Below are positions 1 through 6,739 of a DNA stretch of 6,739 bases, piece by piece. The position numbers and the translations under genes are program-made. The notes below the pieces were generated by a model. That model was not told where the DNA came from. It saw nothing but the letters and a program-made list of their open reading frames with translations, and did not search any database. Numbering within the stretch: the stretch's first letter is position 1; every line of letters starts with the position of its first letter. Origin of the DNA: an uncultured Bacteroidales bacterium. GTDB lineage: Bacteria; Bacteroidota; Bacteroidia; Bacteroidales; UBA932. The DNA lies in contig CAKUYG010000120.1 in NCBI GenBank assembly GCA_934702165.1, positions 1 through 6,739 on the forward strand, read 5' to 3'.

Positions 1-14
1 AACTAGATGTATCG

Positions 15-50
15 AAAAAGGTGGCCAGCCCAAGCATGGGCCAGCCACCT
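15..50 (-). terminator. Rho-independent terminator closing the leftward pectinase operon
   Basis: Read on the minus strand, bases 50 to 38 pair with 31 to 19 around a six-base loop (37-32), and a run of five T follows (19-15, the first being the last stem base). The stem is 13 bp in RNA because two central positions form T-G wobble pairs on the minus strand. On the plus strand the same positions are C-A mismatches, so the hairpin is stronger for leftward transcription. It starts 19 bases past the stop codon of the PL22-like gene, which marks the end of that transcription unit. Confidence 0.86.
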
Positions 51-68
51 CATAAACACCATTCCGTA

Positions 69-1409
69 TTACTTATTATACTGCTTGTAGAACGGAAGCT
101 TTGTGAGGTCCACCATCACGAGGCAGAGCCTCTTGCCGTCTGAATAGTGGCCGCTCTGGAAGCAGAGGGTCTTGCCGTCAGGGCTGAAGAAAGGCTGGGC
201 ATGATCAGGTGCCATCTTGAGGTCGGAAGCGATCATGTGACGGTAACCGTTGGCCACATTGATCACCCATACGTCTCCGCCGAAAGTATCACCGGCAGCC
301 CACTGGTTGTCACGGGTGGAGTTGCAGTGCCAGAATCCGCGGCCACGCAGAGCGCTTTCGCGATCCTTCTCCATCTCCACGTTGCCGAGGCACTCCACGT
401 CATCGGTGCGGAGGTTGATGCGGAAAATTCCGCTGGCCTGCTTGCGCAGACGATCCTGCCATCCGAGCACATTGAAATATACATAGTCCTCAGTGCCGAA
501 GGTCTCGTGGGTCACCCAATCAAGCGGTGTCTCCTTGTAGAGAGGCTTGTAGGTGCAGGCGTCAGCATCGGCGTACCACATCCTCTGGTCGGCGTCACCG
601 CCGGTCTCGCAGCAGAACACGATTTCGTTAGGACGGAAACGGCTTGCTTGGATATGGCCCACCTTGAAGTCCACGTCGCAGATCTTGGTCACCTCACCGG
701 TCTTGAGATTCATCTTGCGCAGACCGCTCAGGGACTGGCTGACCTTGACAGGCTGGTCGTCGCGAGGTACGAAAGCCTTGGCCTTCATGGCGGCGATCTC
801 CTCAGGAGTACCTTCGCGGGTCACGGTAATGTAGGCATACTCATCCTCGCTGTTGACACACCATCCGCCAGGACGTCCCATCTCAGGGCTTGTCGGGAAC
901 ACGCCGAGCTTGGTCAGATAACTGTCGAATGTACCTGCGTTGTTCTTCTTGGCATCAGCGAAGAGTTTGTCAAGATCCATGACATAAAGAGTCCAGTCTT
1001 CTCCGACACGCTTGTTGACAAACAGCTTGTTGGACCTGTTGGCAAGGAACACGGAGCCGACACTTCCCTCGGTCACCTGAATGATCTTGCCGGTGGCGAC
1101 CTCGACAAAGAAATACTGTGTCGGGGTGAACTCTCTCACCTTTCCGTCAGGCATGGTGTGCTTCTGCGGAGCCTCACCTGCCCGTGTTGAAGAACGGAAC
1201 AGAAGGTATTTCCCATCAGGAGTCCACATTGGGTCAGTCTGATAGATGAATTTGTCGTTTTTCTGAGTGTCTGTAAGGACAACAAGCGAAACTCCGGTCT
1301 GCGGATCCTTCACCACCTTCTTCTCCGAAGGCTGGAACTTTCCGAACTGAGCATTCGCAGATGAGACCGCAGCCAGCATGACGGCTGCAACAAGCAATGC
1401 TTTTTTCAT
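69..1409 (-). CDS. PL22-type oligogalacturonate lyase-like beta-propeller, exported
   Basis: The 446-residue protein begins with a signal peptide (residues 1-20, cleavage likely after ANA before Gln21). The rest is built of repeated WD/TolB-like propeller blades with WTPDGKYLLF near 62 and FFSPDGKTLCF near 407. The order of conserved pieces fits oligogalacturonate lyase (PL22): GH-x-Q at 251-254, the E-x-G-x-x-x-D-x-R-M-W stretch at 268-278, THE at 300-302, and DHAQPFFSPDG at 402-412. Characterised PL22 enzymes split short galacturonides by metal-dependent beta-elimination, with a catalytic His (here probably His252) and a metal held by several His/Gln residues. His301 and His403 fit two ligands, but Gln405 stands where a His is expected and the usual upstream Gln is missing. 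The predicted site is the periplasm, although classic PL22 enzymes are cytoplasmic. It is last in the leftward operon, 65 bases after a GH28 gene and just before a terminator. It could be a PL22 relative with a different substrate; family-level confidence is good, exact activity moderate. Confidence 0.78.
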   Translation of the reverse strand: MKKALLVAAVMLAAVSSANAQFGKFQPSEKKVVKDPQTGVSLVVLTDTQKNDKFIYQTDPMWTPDGKYLLFRSSTRAGEAPQKHTMPDGKVREFTPTQYFFVEVATGKIIQVTEGSVGSVFLANRSNKLFVNKRVGEDWTLYVMDLDKLFADAKKNNAGTFDSYLTKLGVFPTSPEMGRPGGWCVNSEDEYAYITVTREGTPEEIAAMKAKAFVPRDDQPVKVSQSLSGLRKMNLKTGEVTKICDVDFKVGHIQASRFRPNEIVFCCETGGDADQRMWYADADACTYKPLYKETPLDWVTHETFGTEDYVYFNVLGWQDRLRKQASGIFRINLRTDDVECLGNVEMEKDRESALRGRGFWHCNSTRDNQWAAGDTFGGDVWVINVANGYRHMIASDLKMAPDHAQPFFSPDGKTLCFQSGHYSDGKRLCLVMVDLTKLPFYKQYNK

Positions 1410-1474
1410 TTAAAAGAAAAATTGGTTAATGTGTTAAATGTATTCGTAAAATGAATAATCATCAAAAATCATAC
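1410..1474 (-). other. AT-rich spacer between the GH28 and PL22-like genes
   Basis: This 65-base gap is the only real spacer inside the leftward unit. I see no T-rich hairpin, so no terminator, and no exact TAnnTTTG -7 box, so read-through from the upstream GH28 gene is the simplest reading. It holds a small inverted repeat (1441-1445 with 1453-1457) and, read leftward, two near-copies of ATTTAAC/ATTAAC shortly before the start codon. There is no Shine-Dalgarno sequence; the bases before the ATG are A/T-rich, as is usual for Bacteroidota. Confidence 0.5.
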
Positions 1475-2893
1475 CTAAAGCCGCTTCAAGGGTTTACCGT
1501 TGATGGTGCAATCTTCGAAGACAACCTCCCCGACCTTCCCGTGGGAAAAGTTTCCACCTGAGCTGACCCCGTCAAAGCGGCAGCCTTTGAGTCTGACCCC
1601 GCCGATGTTCGTCCTGTCTTCAAGGCCATACAGCCACAGGCCGTATTCAGACTTGGAGCAAGTGACATTCTCCAGCACTACATTCCTCACCTCCGGATAG
1701 AAATCCCGCCGGGCCTTCTCGCGAGGCTCGTAATCGAGGTTTATGCGCAGCACAGCCTCCCGGCACTGCCCTACCGTCACATTGCGGACATATATATTTT
1801 CTATCACGCCACCTCTGGCCGGCGATGTCTTTATGCGTATGACCCTCTCAAGATTCGGAGAATCCATCCTGCAGTTCTCCACAAAAAGGTTGCGGAAACC
1901 GCCTGAGATTTCGGAACCGATCACGACTCCGCCGTGACCGTCATTCATCGTGCACCCGCGTACAACGATGTTCTCGCTCGGCACATTCCACTTCCTTCCG
2001 TCCTCATTACGGCCGCTCTTGATGGCGATGCAGTCGTCCCCGGTATCGAAGAGGCAGTTCTCGATCAGCACGTTGCGGCAAGATTCCGGGTCGCAGCCGT
2101 CTCCGTTGGGCCCGTTGTTGACCACATGCACCCCGCGAACTGTCAGGTCTTCACAAAACAGAGGATGAATCACCCAGAACGGGGAGCGCAGCAATGTCAC
2201 ATCCTCAATAAGCACCGTCGTGCAGCGATAGAAATTAATAGTCTGCGGTCGCAGGCAGTCCACTTCCCCGTAGAGCCTCTCCCCCACCGGGACACGGCTC
2301 TCACCCTGCTCAAGCAGTTTCAGCCTTGAGGCACGCCAGGTCTTGCCGTCCGGCCCGGTGAAATCGTTGCGCTCGATGCTTTTCTGGCGGCCCCACCAAT
2401 TCTCCCGGGAGGCCTGCCCGTCTATTGTCCCCTTGCCGGTAAGGGCGATATTGGTCTCGCCGTAGGCGTAGATCAGAGGCCTGGCGTTGTAGCAGTCCAG
2501 CCCCTCCCAGCGCGTGAGCACCGCCGGAAAATACAGTGATACATCCGTCGAGAACTTCAATACTGCCTTGTCCGAGAGATGCAGACGGACATTACTCTTC
2601 AATGTGATCGGACCTGTATAGAAAGTGCCGTCGGGCACAAGCACAGTACCGCCGCCCGCGCGGCTCATCTCCACTATAGCAAGGTTGATGGCATCATGGG
2701 CAAGCCTGTCCGGATCATCAGCTACAGCTCCATATTCCGTGATGGAGACAGTCCGGTCGGGAAAATGAACCCTGGTCATCCCTTCCACTATCCTGTCGGC
2801 CTCTGTCCAAGGGTCTGTGGCAGCAACGGCCCGGCCGGCTGCAAGCGCACCGCACACCATGGCGGCGGCGATGAACCTACTGCTTGACATCAT
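1475..2893 (-). CDS. GH28 polygalacturonase / exo-galacturonidase-like enzyme, canonical active site
   Basis: The 472-residue protein has a signal peptide (about residues 1-24, cleavage near AVA) followed by a single right-handed beta-helix domain with pectin-lyase-like coils. SITEYGAVADD at 50-60 is the typical entry of the fold. All four GH28 motifs are intact: N-G-D-G at 263-266 (Asp265), TGDD at 284-287 (Asp286 and Asp287), GHG at 319-321 (His320), and RIK at 353-355. GH28 enzymes hydrolyse alpha-galacturonosyl links with inversion, so this one should be active. The DGCDPES stretch after the first motif and the long loops at 160-210 suggest an exo-acting enzyme, which is inference. The start is either of two adjacent ATGs (2893 or 2890). 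Both lie inside the end of the upstream GH28 gene, giving a 14- to 17-base overlap and suggesting translational coupling. The Cys at position 14 has no proper lipobox, so a soluble periplasmic enzyme is predicted. Confidence 0.9.
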   Translation of the reverse strand: MMSSSRFIAAAMVCGALAAGRAVAATDPWTEADRIVEGMTRVHFPDRTVSITEYGAVADDPDRLAHDAINLAIVEMSRAGGGTVLVPDGTFYTGPITLKSNVRLHLSDKAVLKFSTDVSLYFPAVLTRWEGLDCYNARPLIYAYGETNIALTGKGTIDGQASRENWWGRQKSIERNDFTGPDGKTWRASRLKLLEQGESRVPVGERLYGEVDCLRPQTINFYRCTTVLIEDVTLLRSPFWVIHPLFCEDLTVRGVHVVNNGPNGDGCDPESCRNVLIENCLFDTGDDCIAIKSGRNEDGRKWNVPSENIVVRGCTMNDGHGGVVIGSEISGGFRNLFVENCRMDSPNLERVIRIKTSPARGGVIENIYVRNVTVGQCREAVLRINLDYEPREKARRDFYPEVRNVVLENVTCSKSEYGLWLYGLEDRTNIGGVRLKGCRFDGVSSGGNFSHGKVGEVVFEDCTINGKPLKRL

Positions 2894-4214
2894 TTATATA
2901 GGTATTGATGAGTTTGAGATTGGTGATGGCTGAGCTTTCCCACTCCGGCACAGGGGTGCTGACGCGAACATTATCGAAAGTGAAATCGTCGAGGGTGAAC
3001 TCTTCCGGCTTCGGACTGACGTTGGCAAAACTCTTGCACTCAAGGTTGAGATTCCTGAATATGATGTGTTCCCCGTATGAGCGCGGGATGTCCTTGCGGT
3101 CTTTGAGGTCGAAGAACTGCGTCCATGGTGCCACGCTCAGCACGCAGCGGCAGCTGCCCTCTATTCCGTCGATAGTGATATACTCGTAGTGCTGTGGGGT
3201 GTCCGGCCGCATCTTGAGCTGAAGCAGGGACTGCCCGCGGTCCACCTTGCAGTTGCGTATGAGGATATTGTGCGTCTGTATGCACTCGCTCCCGCAGGTC
3301 ACGCAGCTCCCGGTGGTACGGTCGAAGAAGCACTCCTCCACGAGGATGTTGCTGTTCGGCCCGTTGTTCTCGTCCTTATCAGCCCACGGCCCCTTGCCGC
3401 CCTTGAAGCAGATGGCGTCATCGTTGACCGTGATGCGGCAGCCCTTGACATGCACATTGGAGCAGACATCCAGATCGATCCCGTCGGCGCTGGCGGACTT
3501 TATCGGCTCGCGCGGGGAGAATATCCTGAGGTTCAGGAGTTTGATATGATCCGTCTTGTAGATGTGGCAGGTCCAGAATGGGGAGTTCTGGAGAGTGACG
3601 TCAGCGATGGTGACGTTGCGGCTGTTGGACACGTGCAGAAGACGCGGCCGCTGCTCGTCCTTGTTGGTGCATTTGGGGTTCCATTGGCGGCGGATGCGGA
3701 ACGCCTTCCAGTAAGGACTGCCGTTGCCGTCGATGGTGCCGCAGCCTGTAAGGGTGAACCCGTCAAGGCCGTCCGCGTTGATCAAGGCCGGGAAATACTT
3801 GCACACCTCCCCTTCTATGCGGGTCATCACGACCGGGAAGTCGTAGATATGCTCGCTCCCGAGGAGCACCGCCCCGCGGAGAAGGTGCAGATGGGTTCCC
3901 TGCCGGAAGAATAGGGCGCCGCTCTTATAAATGCCCTCAGGGATCACCACGACTCCGCCGCCCTCCTCAGCCGCCTTGTCTATAACGCTCTGTATCAGCT
4001 CAGTCTGCACATTGTTCGGGTCGCTTATAGCACCATAGTCGGCGATATTGTACAGTTTCCCTAGCGTCTCGGGGGCAGGCACTTCCGCCTCTTTGAACCA
4101 CTCCGGGACAGGTGTCCCGTCCGGAAATAGCAGAGGCTCCGCTTTGGCCTTCTTTCTGGCATCCGCCGGCACGAGGGCACACAGCGCGAGCATAGTCAAA
4201 ATTATTCTTCTCAT
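2877..4214 (-). CDS. Divergent GH28-family enzyme with altered GHG and RIK motifs
   Basis: The 445-residue protein has a signal peptide (about 1-19, cleavage near ADA) and one pectin-lyase-like beta-helix (YNIADYGAISD at 55-65, GGGVVVIPEG at 85-94). The acidic catalytic motifs are kept: SADGID at 242-247 (Asp244) and NDDAICFKGG at 264-273 (Asp265 and Asp266). Aligned on the shared G-S-E (308-310), the GHG triplet of normal polygalacturonases reads T-G-S (301-303), with no His, and the RIK motif reads Q-L-K (332-334), keeping only the Lys. The KMRPDTPQ-YEY stretch (334-344) is one I associate from memory with Bacteroidota GH28 proteins of pectin loci. Such changes are expected in GH28 members acting on something other than plain polygalacturonan, for example rhamnogalacturonan or a substituted galacturonide, but the substrate cannot be read from sequence. 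It is the first gene of the leftward unit, behind a probable -7 box, and overlaps the next GH28 gene by 17 bases. Confidence 0.87.
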   Translation of the reverse strand: MRRIILTMLALCALVPADARKKAKAEPLLFPDGTPVPEWFKEAEVPAPETLGKLYNIADYGAISDPNNVQTELIQSVIDKAAEEGGGVVVIPEGIYKSGALFFRQGTHLHLLRGAVLLGSEHIYDFPVVMTRIEGEVCKYFPALINADGLDGFTLTGCGTIDGNGSPYWKAFRIRRQWNPKCTNKDEQRPRLLHVSNSRNVTIADVTLQNSPFWTCHIYKTDHIKLLNLRIFSPREPIKSASADGIDLDVCSNVHVKGCRITVNDDAICFKGGKGPWADKDENNGPNSNILVEECFFDRTTGSCVTCGSECIQTHNILIRNCKVDRGQSLLQLKMRPDTPQHYEYITIDGIEGSCRCVLSVAPWTQFFDLKDRKDIPRSYGEHIIFRNLNLECKSFANVSPKPEEFTLDDFTFDNVRVSTPVPEWESSAITNLKLINTYINDVKQ

Positions 4215-4258
4215 CTGTCTGGTAATTTAAATTGGTATTGTTTTCTCGGTGTTATTTA

Positions 4259-4266
4259 CAAAAATA
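4259..4266 (-). promoter_or_regulatory. Probable -7 box of the leftward GH28-GH28-PL22 operon promoter
   Basis: On the minus strand these bases read TATTTTTG, an exact match to the Bacteroidota -7 consensus TAnnTTTG. The start of transcription would fall about seven bases further, near 4252, giving a leader of about 38 bases before the GH28 start at 4214. There is no good -33 TTTG at the usual 19-21 base spacing; the nearest TTTG (4282-4279) is only 12 bases upstream. This suggests a weak or activator-dependent promoter, if it is one. Confidence 0.5.
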
Positions 4267-4275
4267 GCCATTTAT

Positions 4276-4307
4276 TTTCAAATTGGCGAGAATAATTTGT
4301 AACTTTG
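4276..4307 (+). promoter_or_regulatory. Probable promoter of the GH2 gene (-33 and -7 boxes)
   Basis: TAACTTTG at 4300-4307 matches the Bacteroidota -7 consensus TAnnTTTG exactly. TTTC at 4276-4279 is a one-mismatch -33 box with a 20-base spacer, inside the usual range. Transcription would start near 4314, leaving a leader of about 20 bases before the ATG at 4334. That leader is A-rich and has no Shine-Dalgarno sequence. Confidence 0.58.
4279..4299. promoter_or_regulatory. 21-base inverted repeat between divergent promoters, candidate operator
   Basis: CAAATT at 4279-4284 and AATTTG at 4294-4299 are perfect inverted six-base arms around a nine-base centre. The dyad ends exactly one base before the rightward -7 box and starts 12 bases upstream of the leftward one. 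A dimeric regulator bound here could act on both promoters. The arms are short and AT-rich, so chance is a real alternative. No regulator gene is visible in the window. Confidence 0.35.
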
Positions 4308-4333
4308 AGCAAACTGCACATAAAAACCACAAC

Positions 4334-6739
4334 ATGAGATTTTTGACCAGCGCCGTGCTATCTCTCGCCCTCGCCACGGGGCTTCATGCACAGCAGACAC
4401 AGACCATCTACCTGTCCGGTACAGGACTCAATGACACCAGAACCTGGGAATTCCGATGCTCCGCCGGCCTGAAGAGCGGAAAATGGGGAAAGATAGAAGT
4501 TCCTTCCCAATGGGAACTTCAGGGTTACGGAGAATACAACTACGGCCGCGGGCTCGGCCCCACAAAGCCCCTCAACGAATACGGAGAGTACCGTCACCGC
4601 TTCAAGGTACCCTCATCTTGGAAAGGAAAGGACGTAAAGATCGTCTTCGAAGGAGTGATGACCGACACGGATGTACGCATCAACGGCAAGAGTGCCGGAG
4701 ATGTCCATCAAGGAGGATTCTACCGCTTCGAATACAACATCAGCGGCCTGCTCAAATACGGAGCCTCCAACAAGTTGGAAGTGACCGTCAAAAAAGAATC
4801 TGACAACGCCTCGGTCAACAACGCCGAACGCCATGCCGACTGGTGGAACTTCGGCGGCATCTACCGCCCTGTCTACCTTACCTGCACAGCTCCCGAGCAC
4901 ATAGAGCACTACGCCATCGACGCCCGGGCCAACGGAGTGATGACAGTCAGCCTTGACGTACGCAACGCCCCTGAAGGCTCAAGTGTGGAGTACACCCTCT
5001 CCCCTCTCGCCGCCCCGAAGCGCATAGTCAACTCACACACCATGCCGCTCAAATCCCCGGAGCAGACCGACACCCTCGTGTGGGGCCGGGTGCAGAGCTG
5101 GGACTGCGAGCATCCGAACCTGTACATCCTCAAGATGGCTCTCCTCGCCCCGGACGGCAGCAGACTGCACGAAGTCGAGCAGAGAGTCGGGTTCAGGACC
5201 GTGGAACTAAGGCCTAAGGACGGTCTCTATGTCAACGGGACAAAAGTTGTCCTGAAAGGCATCAACCGCCACACTTTCCACCCGGAAGGAGGGCGCTGCA
5301 CCGACAGGGAGATCAGCCTGATGGACGCCAGACTCATCAAGGAGATGAACATGAACGCGGTCCGCTCCCACTACCCGCCAGACACACATTTCCTGGACAT
5401 CTGCGACTCCCTCGGCATCTTCTATCTTGACGAGCTCGCCGGCTGGCACGGGCGCTACGATGACAGCGTGGGTGCCATATTGGTGAAGGAGATGGTGCGG
5501 CGCGATGTCAACCACCCGAGCATCATAATCTGGGATAACGGCAATGAAGGGGGATGGAACACCAACCTCGACAAGCTGTTTGCCAAGTATGACCCCCAGA
5601 AACGCCACGTAATCCACCCTTGGGCTGATTTCGACGAACTCGACACCCATCACTATCCTACTTTCCTCACCGGCGTAGGCCGTTTCACCAACGGTTATAA
5701 GGTATTCATGCCTACCGAGTTCATGCACGCGAACTCTGACCAGGGAGGCGGGGCCGGCCTCGAGGACTTCTGGGACAACTGGACATCGCACCCTTTGTTT
5801 GCAGGCGGGTTCATCTGGGCATTCGTGGACGAATCCGTCAAGCGCACCGACAAGGGCGGAATGCTCGACTGCAACTTCGACATGGCCGATGACGGCGTCG
5901 TGGGCCCGTACCGCGAAAAAGAAGGCAGTTTCTGGGCCATCCGCGACATCTGGGCACCGATCCAGTTCGCCAAAATATACATAACCCCTTCATTCAACGG
6001 AGAATTCTTCATCACCAACAAGTACCTTTTCACCAACCTCGACAAGTGCAGGATGCAATGGCGGCTCAAGACTGTGGGCTCGCCGGAAGAGGGCGCATGC
6101 ATGAGCATCACAGCCCAGGGGGAGATCCCGATGCCGTCCCTCGCTCCGAACACCACCGGGATAATGAGGATGGAGATTCCTGAAGGATTCTTCGACAACG
6201 ACATCCTTGAGCTTGAAGCCTTCGGGGAGAACGGGGAGAGCATCTGCACCTGGACATGGCCTGTCCACTACGCATCAGAATATCTTTCAAGACACTCCAT
6301 CCCGGCCGGAACCGTAGACCAGGCACGCGCCGAAGAGAAGGACGGTCTCTGCACACTCAGCGCCGGAGATGTCAGCGCAAGTTTCGACACCGCCACAGGA
6401 GAACTCAAGGGCGTGAAAGTCAAAGGACGCGACTCCGCATTCGGGGGCATGACCCCTGTCGGCATCAAGATGCGCTTCATCAAGGGCTACTCAAGAACAG
6501 ATGGCGACGACGCCCTCTATGTGGCGAAATACCTCGGGGCCGTGGACTCCATCGTATGGAGGATGACCTCTGACGGACGCCTCGGCATGGATGCTGTCCT
6601 TCTCAACCGCGACAACGGCGGGGTGCGGGGCGGCTTCGACGACGGGTTCATGGACACCGACATCAAGGATCTCGGCTTCTCCTTCAACTGGCCGGAAGAG
6701 AACGTCAAAGGCATGAAATGGCTTGGACGCGGCCCCTAC
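4334..6739 (+). CDS. LacZ-type GH2 glycosidase, probable beta-galactosidase (3' end outside window)
   Basis: The open frame runs from the ATG at 4334 to the window edge, 802 codons with no stop. A signal peptide (1-19, cleavage after LHA) precedes the GH2 order of domains: a jelly-roll sugar-binding domain (about 25-185), an immunoglobulin-like domain (about 188-292), a TIM barrel (about 293-550), then a second beta-sandwich and the start of the LacZ domain 5, ending in WLGRGPY. Active-site residues match E. coli LacZ: Asp169, His346 (VRSHYP), His372 (WHG), His394 (NHPS), Asn404-Glu405 as acid/base (GNE), and Glu462 with His465 as nucleophile region (TEFMHA). GH2 enzymes retain configuration and release a terminal beta-linked sugar. 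The LacZ-like pocket favours galactose, but GH2 also includes beta-glucuronidases and arabinopyranosidases. The pectinase neighbours suggest galactosylated pectin or arabinogalactan side chains as the substrate. The protein should be periplasmic. It is the first gene of a rightward unit divergent from the pectinase operon. Confidence 0.9.
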   Translation, partial: MRFLTSAVLSLALATGLHAQQTQTIYLSGTGLNDTRTWEFRCSAGLKSGKWGKIEVPSQWELQGYGEYNYGRGLGPTKPLNEYGEYRHRFKVPSSWKGKDVKIVFEGVMTDTDVRINGKSAGDVHQGGFYRFEYNISGLLKYGASNKLEVTVKKESDNASVNNAERHADWWNFGGIYRPVYLTCTAPEHIEHYAIDARANGVMTVSLDVRNAPEGSSVEYTLSPLAAPKRIVNSHTMPLKSPEQTDTLVWGRVQSWDCEHPNLYILKMALLAPDGSRLHEVEQRVGFRTVELRPKDGLYVNGTKVVLKGINRHTFHPEGGRCTDREISLMDARLIKEMNMNAVRSHYPPDTHFLDICDSLGIFYLDELAGWHGRYDDSVGAILVKEMVRRDVNHPSIIIWDNGNEGGWNTNLDKLFAKYDPQKRHVIHPWADFDELDTHHYPTFLTGVGRFTNGYKVFMPTEFMHANSDQGGGAGLEDFWDNWTSHPLFAGGFIWAFVDESVKRTDKGGMLDCNFDMADDGVVGPYREKEGSFWAIRDIWAPIQFAKIYITPSFNGEFFITNKYLFTNLDKCRMQWRLKTVGSPEEGACMSITAQGEIPMPSLAPNTTGIMRMEIPEGFFDNDILELEAFGENGESICTWTWPVHYASEYLSRHSIPAGTVDQARAEEKDGLCTLSAGDVSASFDTATGELKGVKVKGRDSAFGGMTPVGIKMRFIKGYSRTDGDDALYVAKYLGAVDSIVWRMTSDGRLGMDAVLLNRDNGGVRGGFDDGFMDTDIKDLGFSFNWPEENVKGMKWLGRGPY

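Noticed and set aside
147..1190. Long rightward open frame (347 codons) opposite the PL22-like gene
   Set aside because: It lies wholly antisense to a gene with a signal peptide, propeller repeats and family motifs. Its His/Leu/Val-rich translation has no recognisable domain, and long antisense frames are expected opposite GC-rich genes.
1441..1457. Small inverted repeat in the GH28-PL22 spacer as an internal terminator or operator
   Set aside because: The arms are only five A/T-rich bases and no T-run follows in the leftward direction, so it is not distinguishable from chance.
3189..3914. Rightward open frame (241 codons) opposite the first GH28 gene
   Set aside because: It is antisense to the GH28 beta-helix, has no promoter, signal peptide or domain, and its composition is low in variety (Ala, Val, Leu, Asp, Glu).
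2877..4214. Possibility that the first GH28 gene is a decaying pseudogene
   Set aside because: The frame is intact from signal peptide to stop, the catalytic Asp residues are kept, and the altered motifs lie in well-preserved surroundings, which suggests specialisation and not decay.
5207..6249. Leftward open frames (194 and 184 codons) inside the GH2 gene
   Set aside because: They are shadows of the GH2 reading frame, which carries the catalytic motifs across the same bases. Neither encodes a recognisable protein.
4334..6739. GH2 gene as truncated or broken
   Set aside because: The frame has no stop up to the last base and ends inside a conserved domain-5 motif, so the cut is the window edge and not a mutation.

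Overview
The window is a piece of a pectin-degradation gene cluster from a bacterium of the phylum Bacteroidota, most likely order Bacteroidales with fairly GC-rich genes. The taxonomic call rests on several cues: AT-rich gaps between GC-rich genes, no clear Shine-Dalgarno sequences, TAnnTTTG-type -7 promoter boxes, and the combination of GH28, PL22-like and LacZ-type GH2 enzymes, each with an export signal. No species can be named from the sequence alone. No SusC/SusD pair, transporter or regulator lies inside the window, so a complete polysaccharide utilization locus (PUL) is inferred, not seen.

Layout: three genes run leftward from a central divergent control region. In transcription order they are a divergent GH28 enzyme (2877-4214), a canonical GH28 enzyme overlapping it by 17 bases (1475-2893), and a PL22-type oligogalacturonate lyase-like beta-propeller (69-1409). 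A strong intrinsic terminator (15-50) closes this unit at the left edge. One gene runs rightward, a LacZ-type GH2 glycosidase (4334-6739). It is cut by the window edge after 802 codons, within its C-terminal domain. The 119-base gap between the two units (4215-4333) holds a -7 box for each direction and a 21-base inverted repeat between them, so the two units may be controlled together.

How the genes could work together (inference): all four proteins carry type I signal peptides with no lipobox, which predicts periplasmic enzymes acting on oligosaccharides already imported through the outer membrane. The GH2 enzyme would trim beta-linked side sugars, probably galactose. The two GH28 enzymes would hydrolyse alpha-galacturonosyl linkages, perhaps one on homogalacturonan ends and one on a decorated or rhamnogalacturonan-type backbone. 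The PL22-like protein would finish short galacturonides by beta-elimination. 

The most noteworthy points are two enzymes with altered active sites: the upstream GH28, in which the GHG and RIK motifs are replaced, and the PL22-like protein, in which two of the expected metal ligands appear substituted. I found no RNA gene, mobile element, CRISPR array or clearly novel system.
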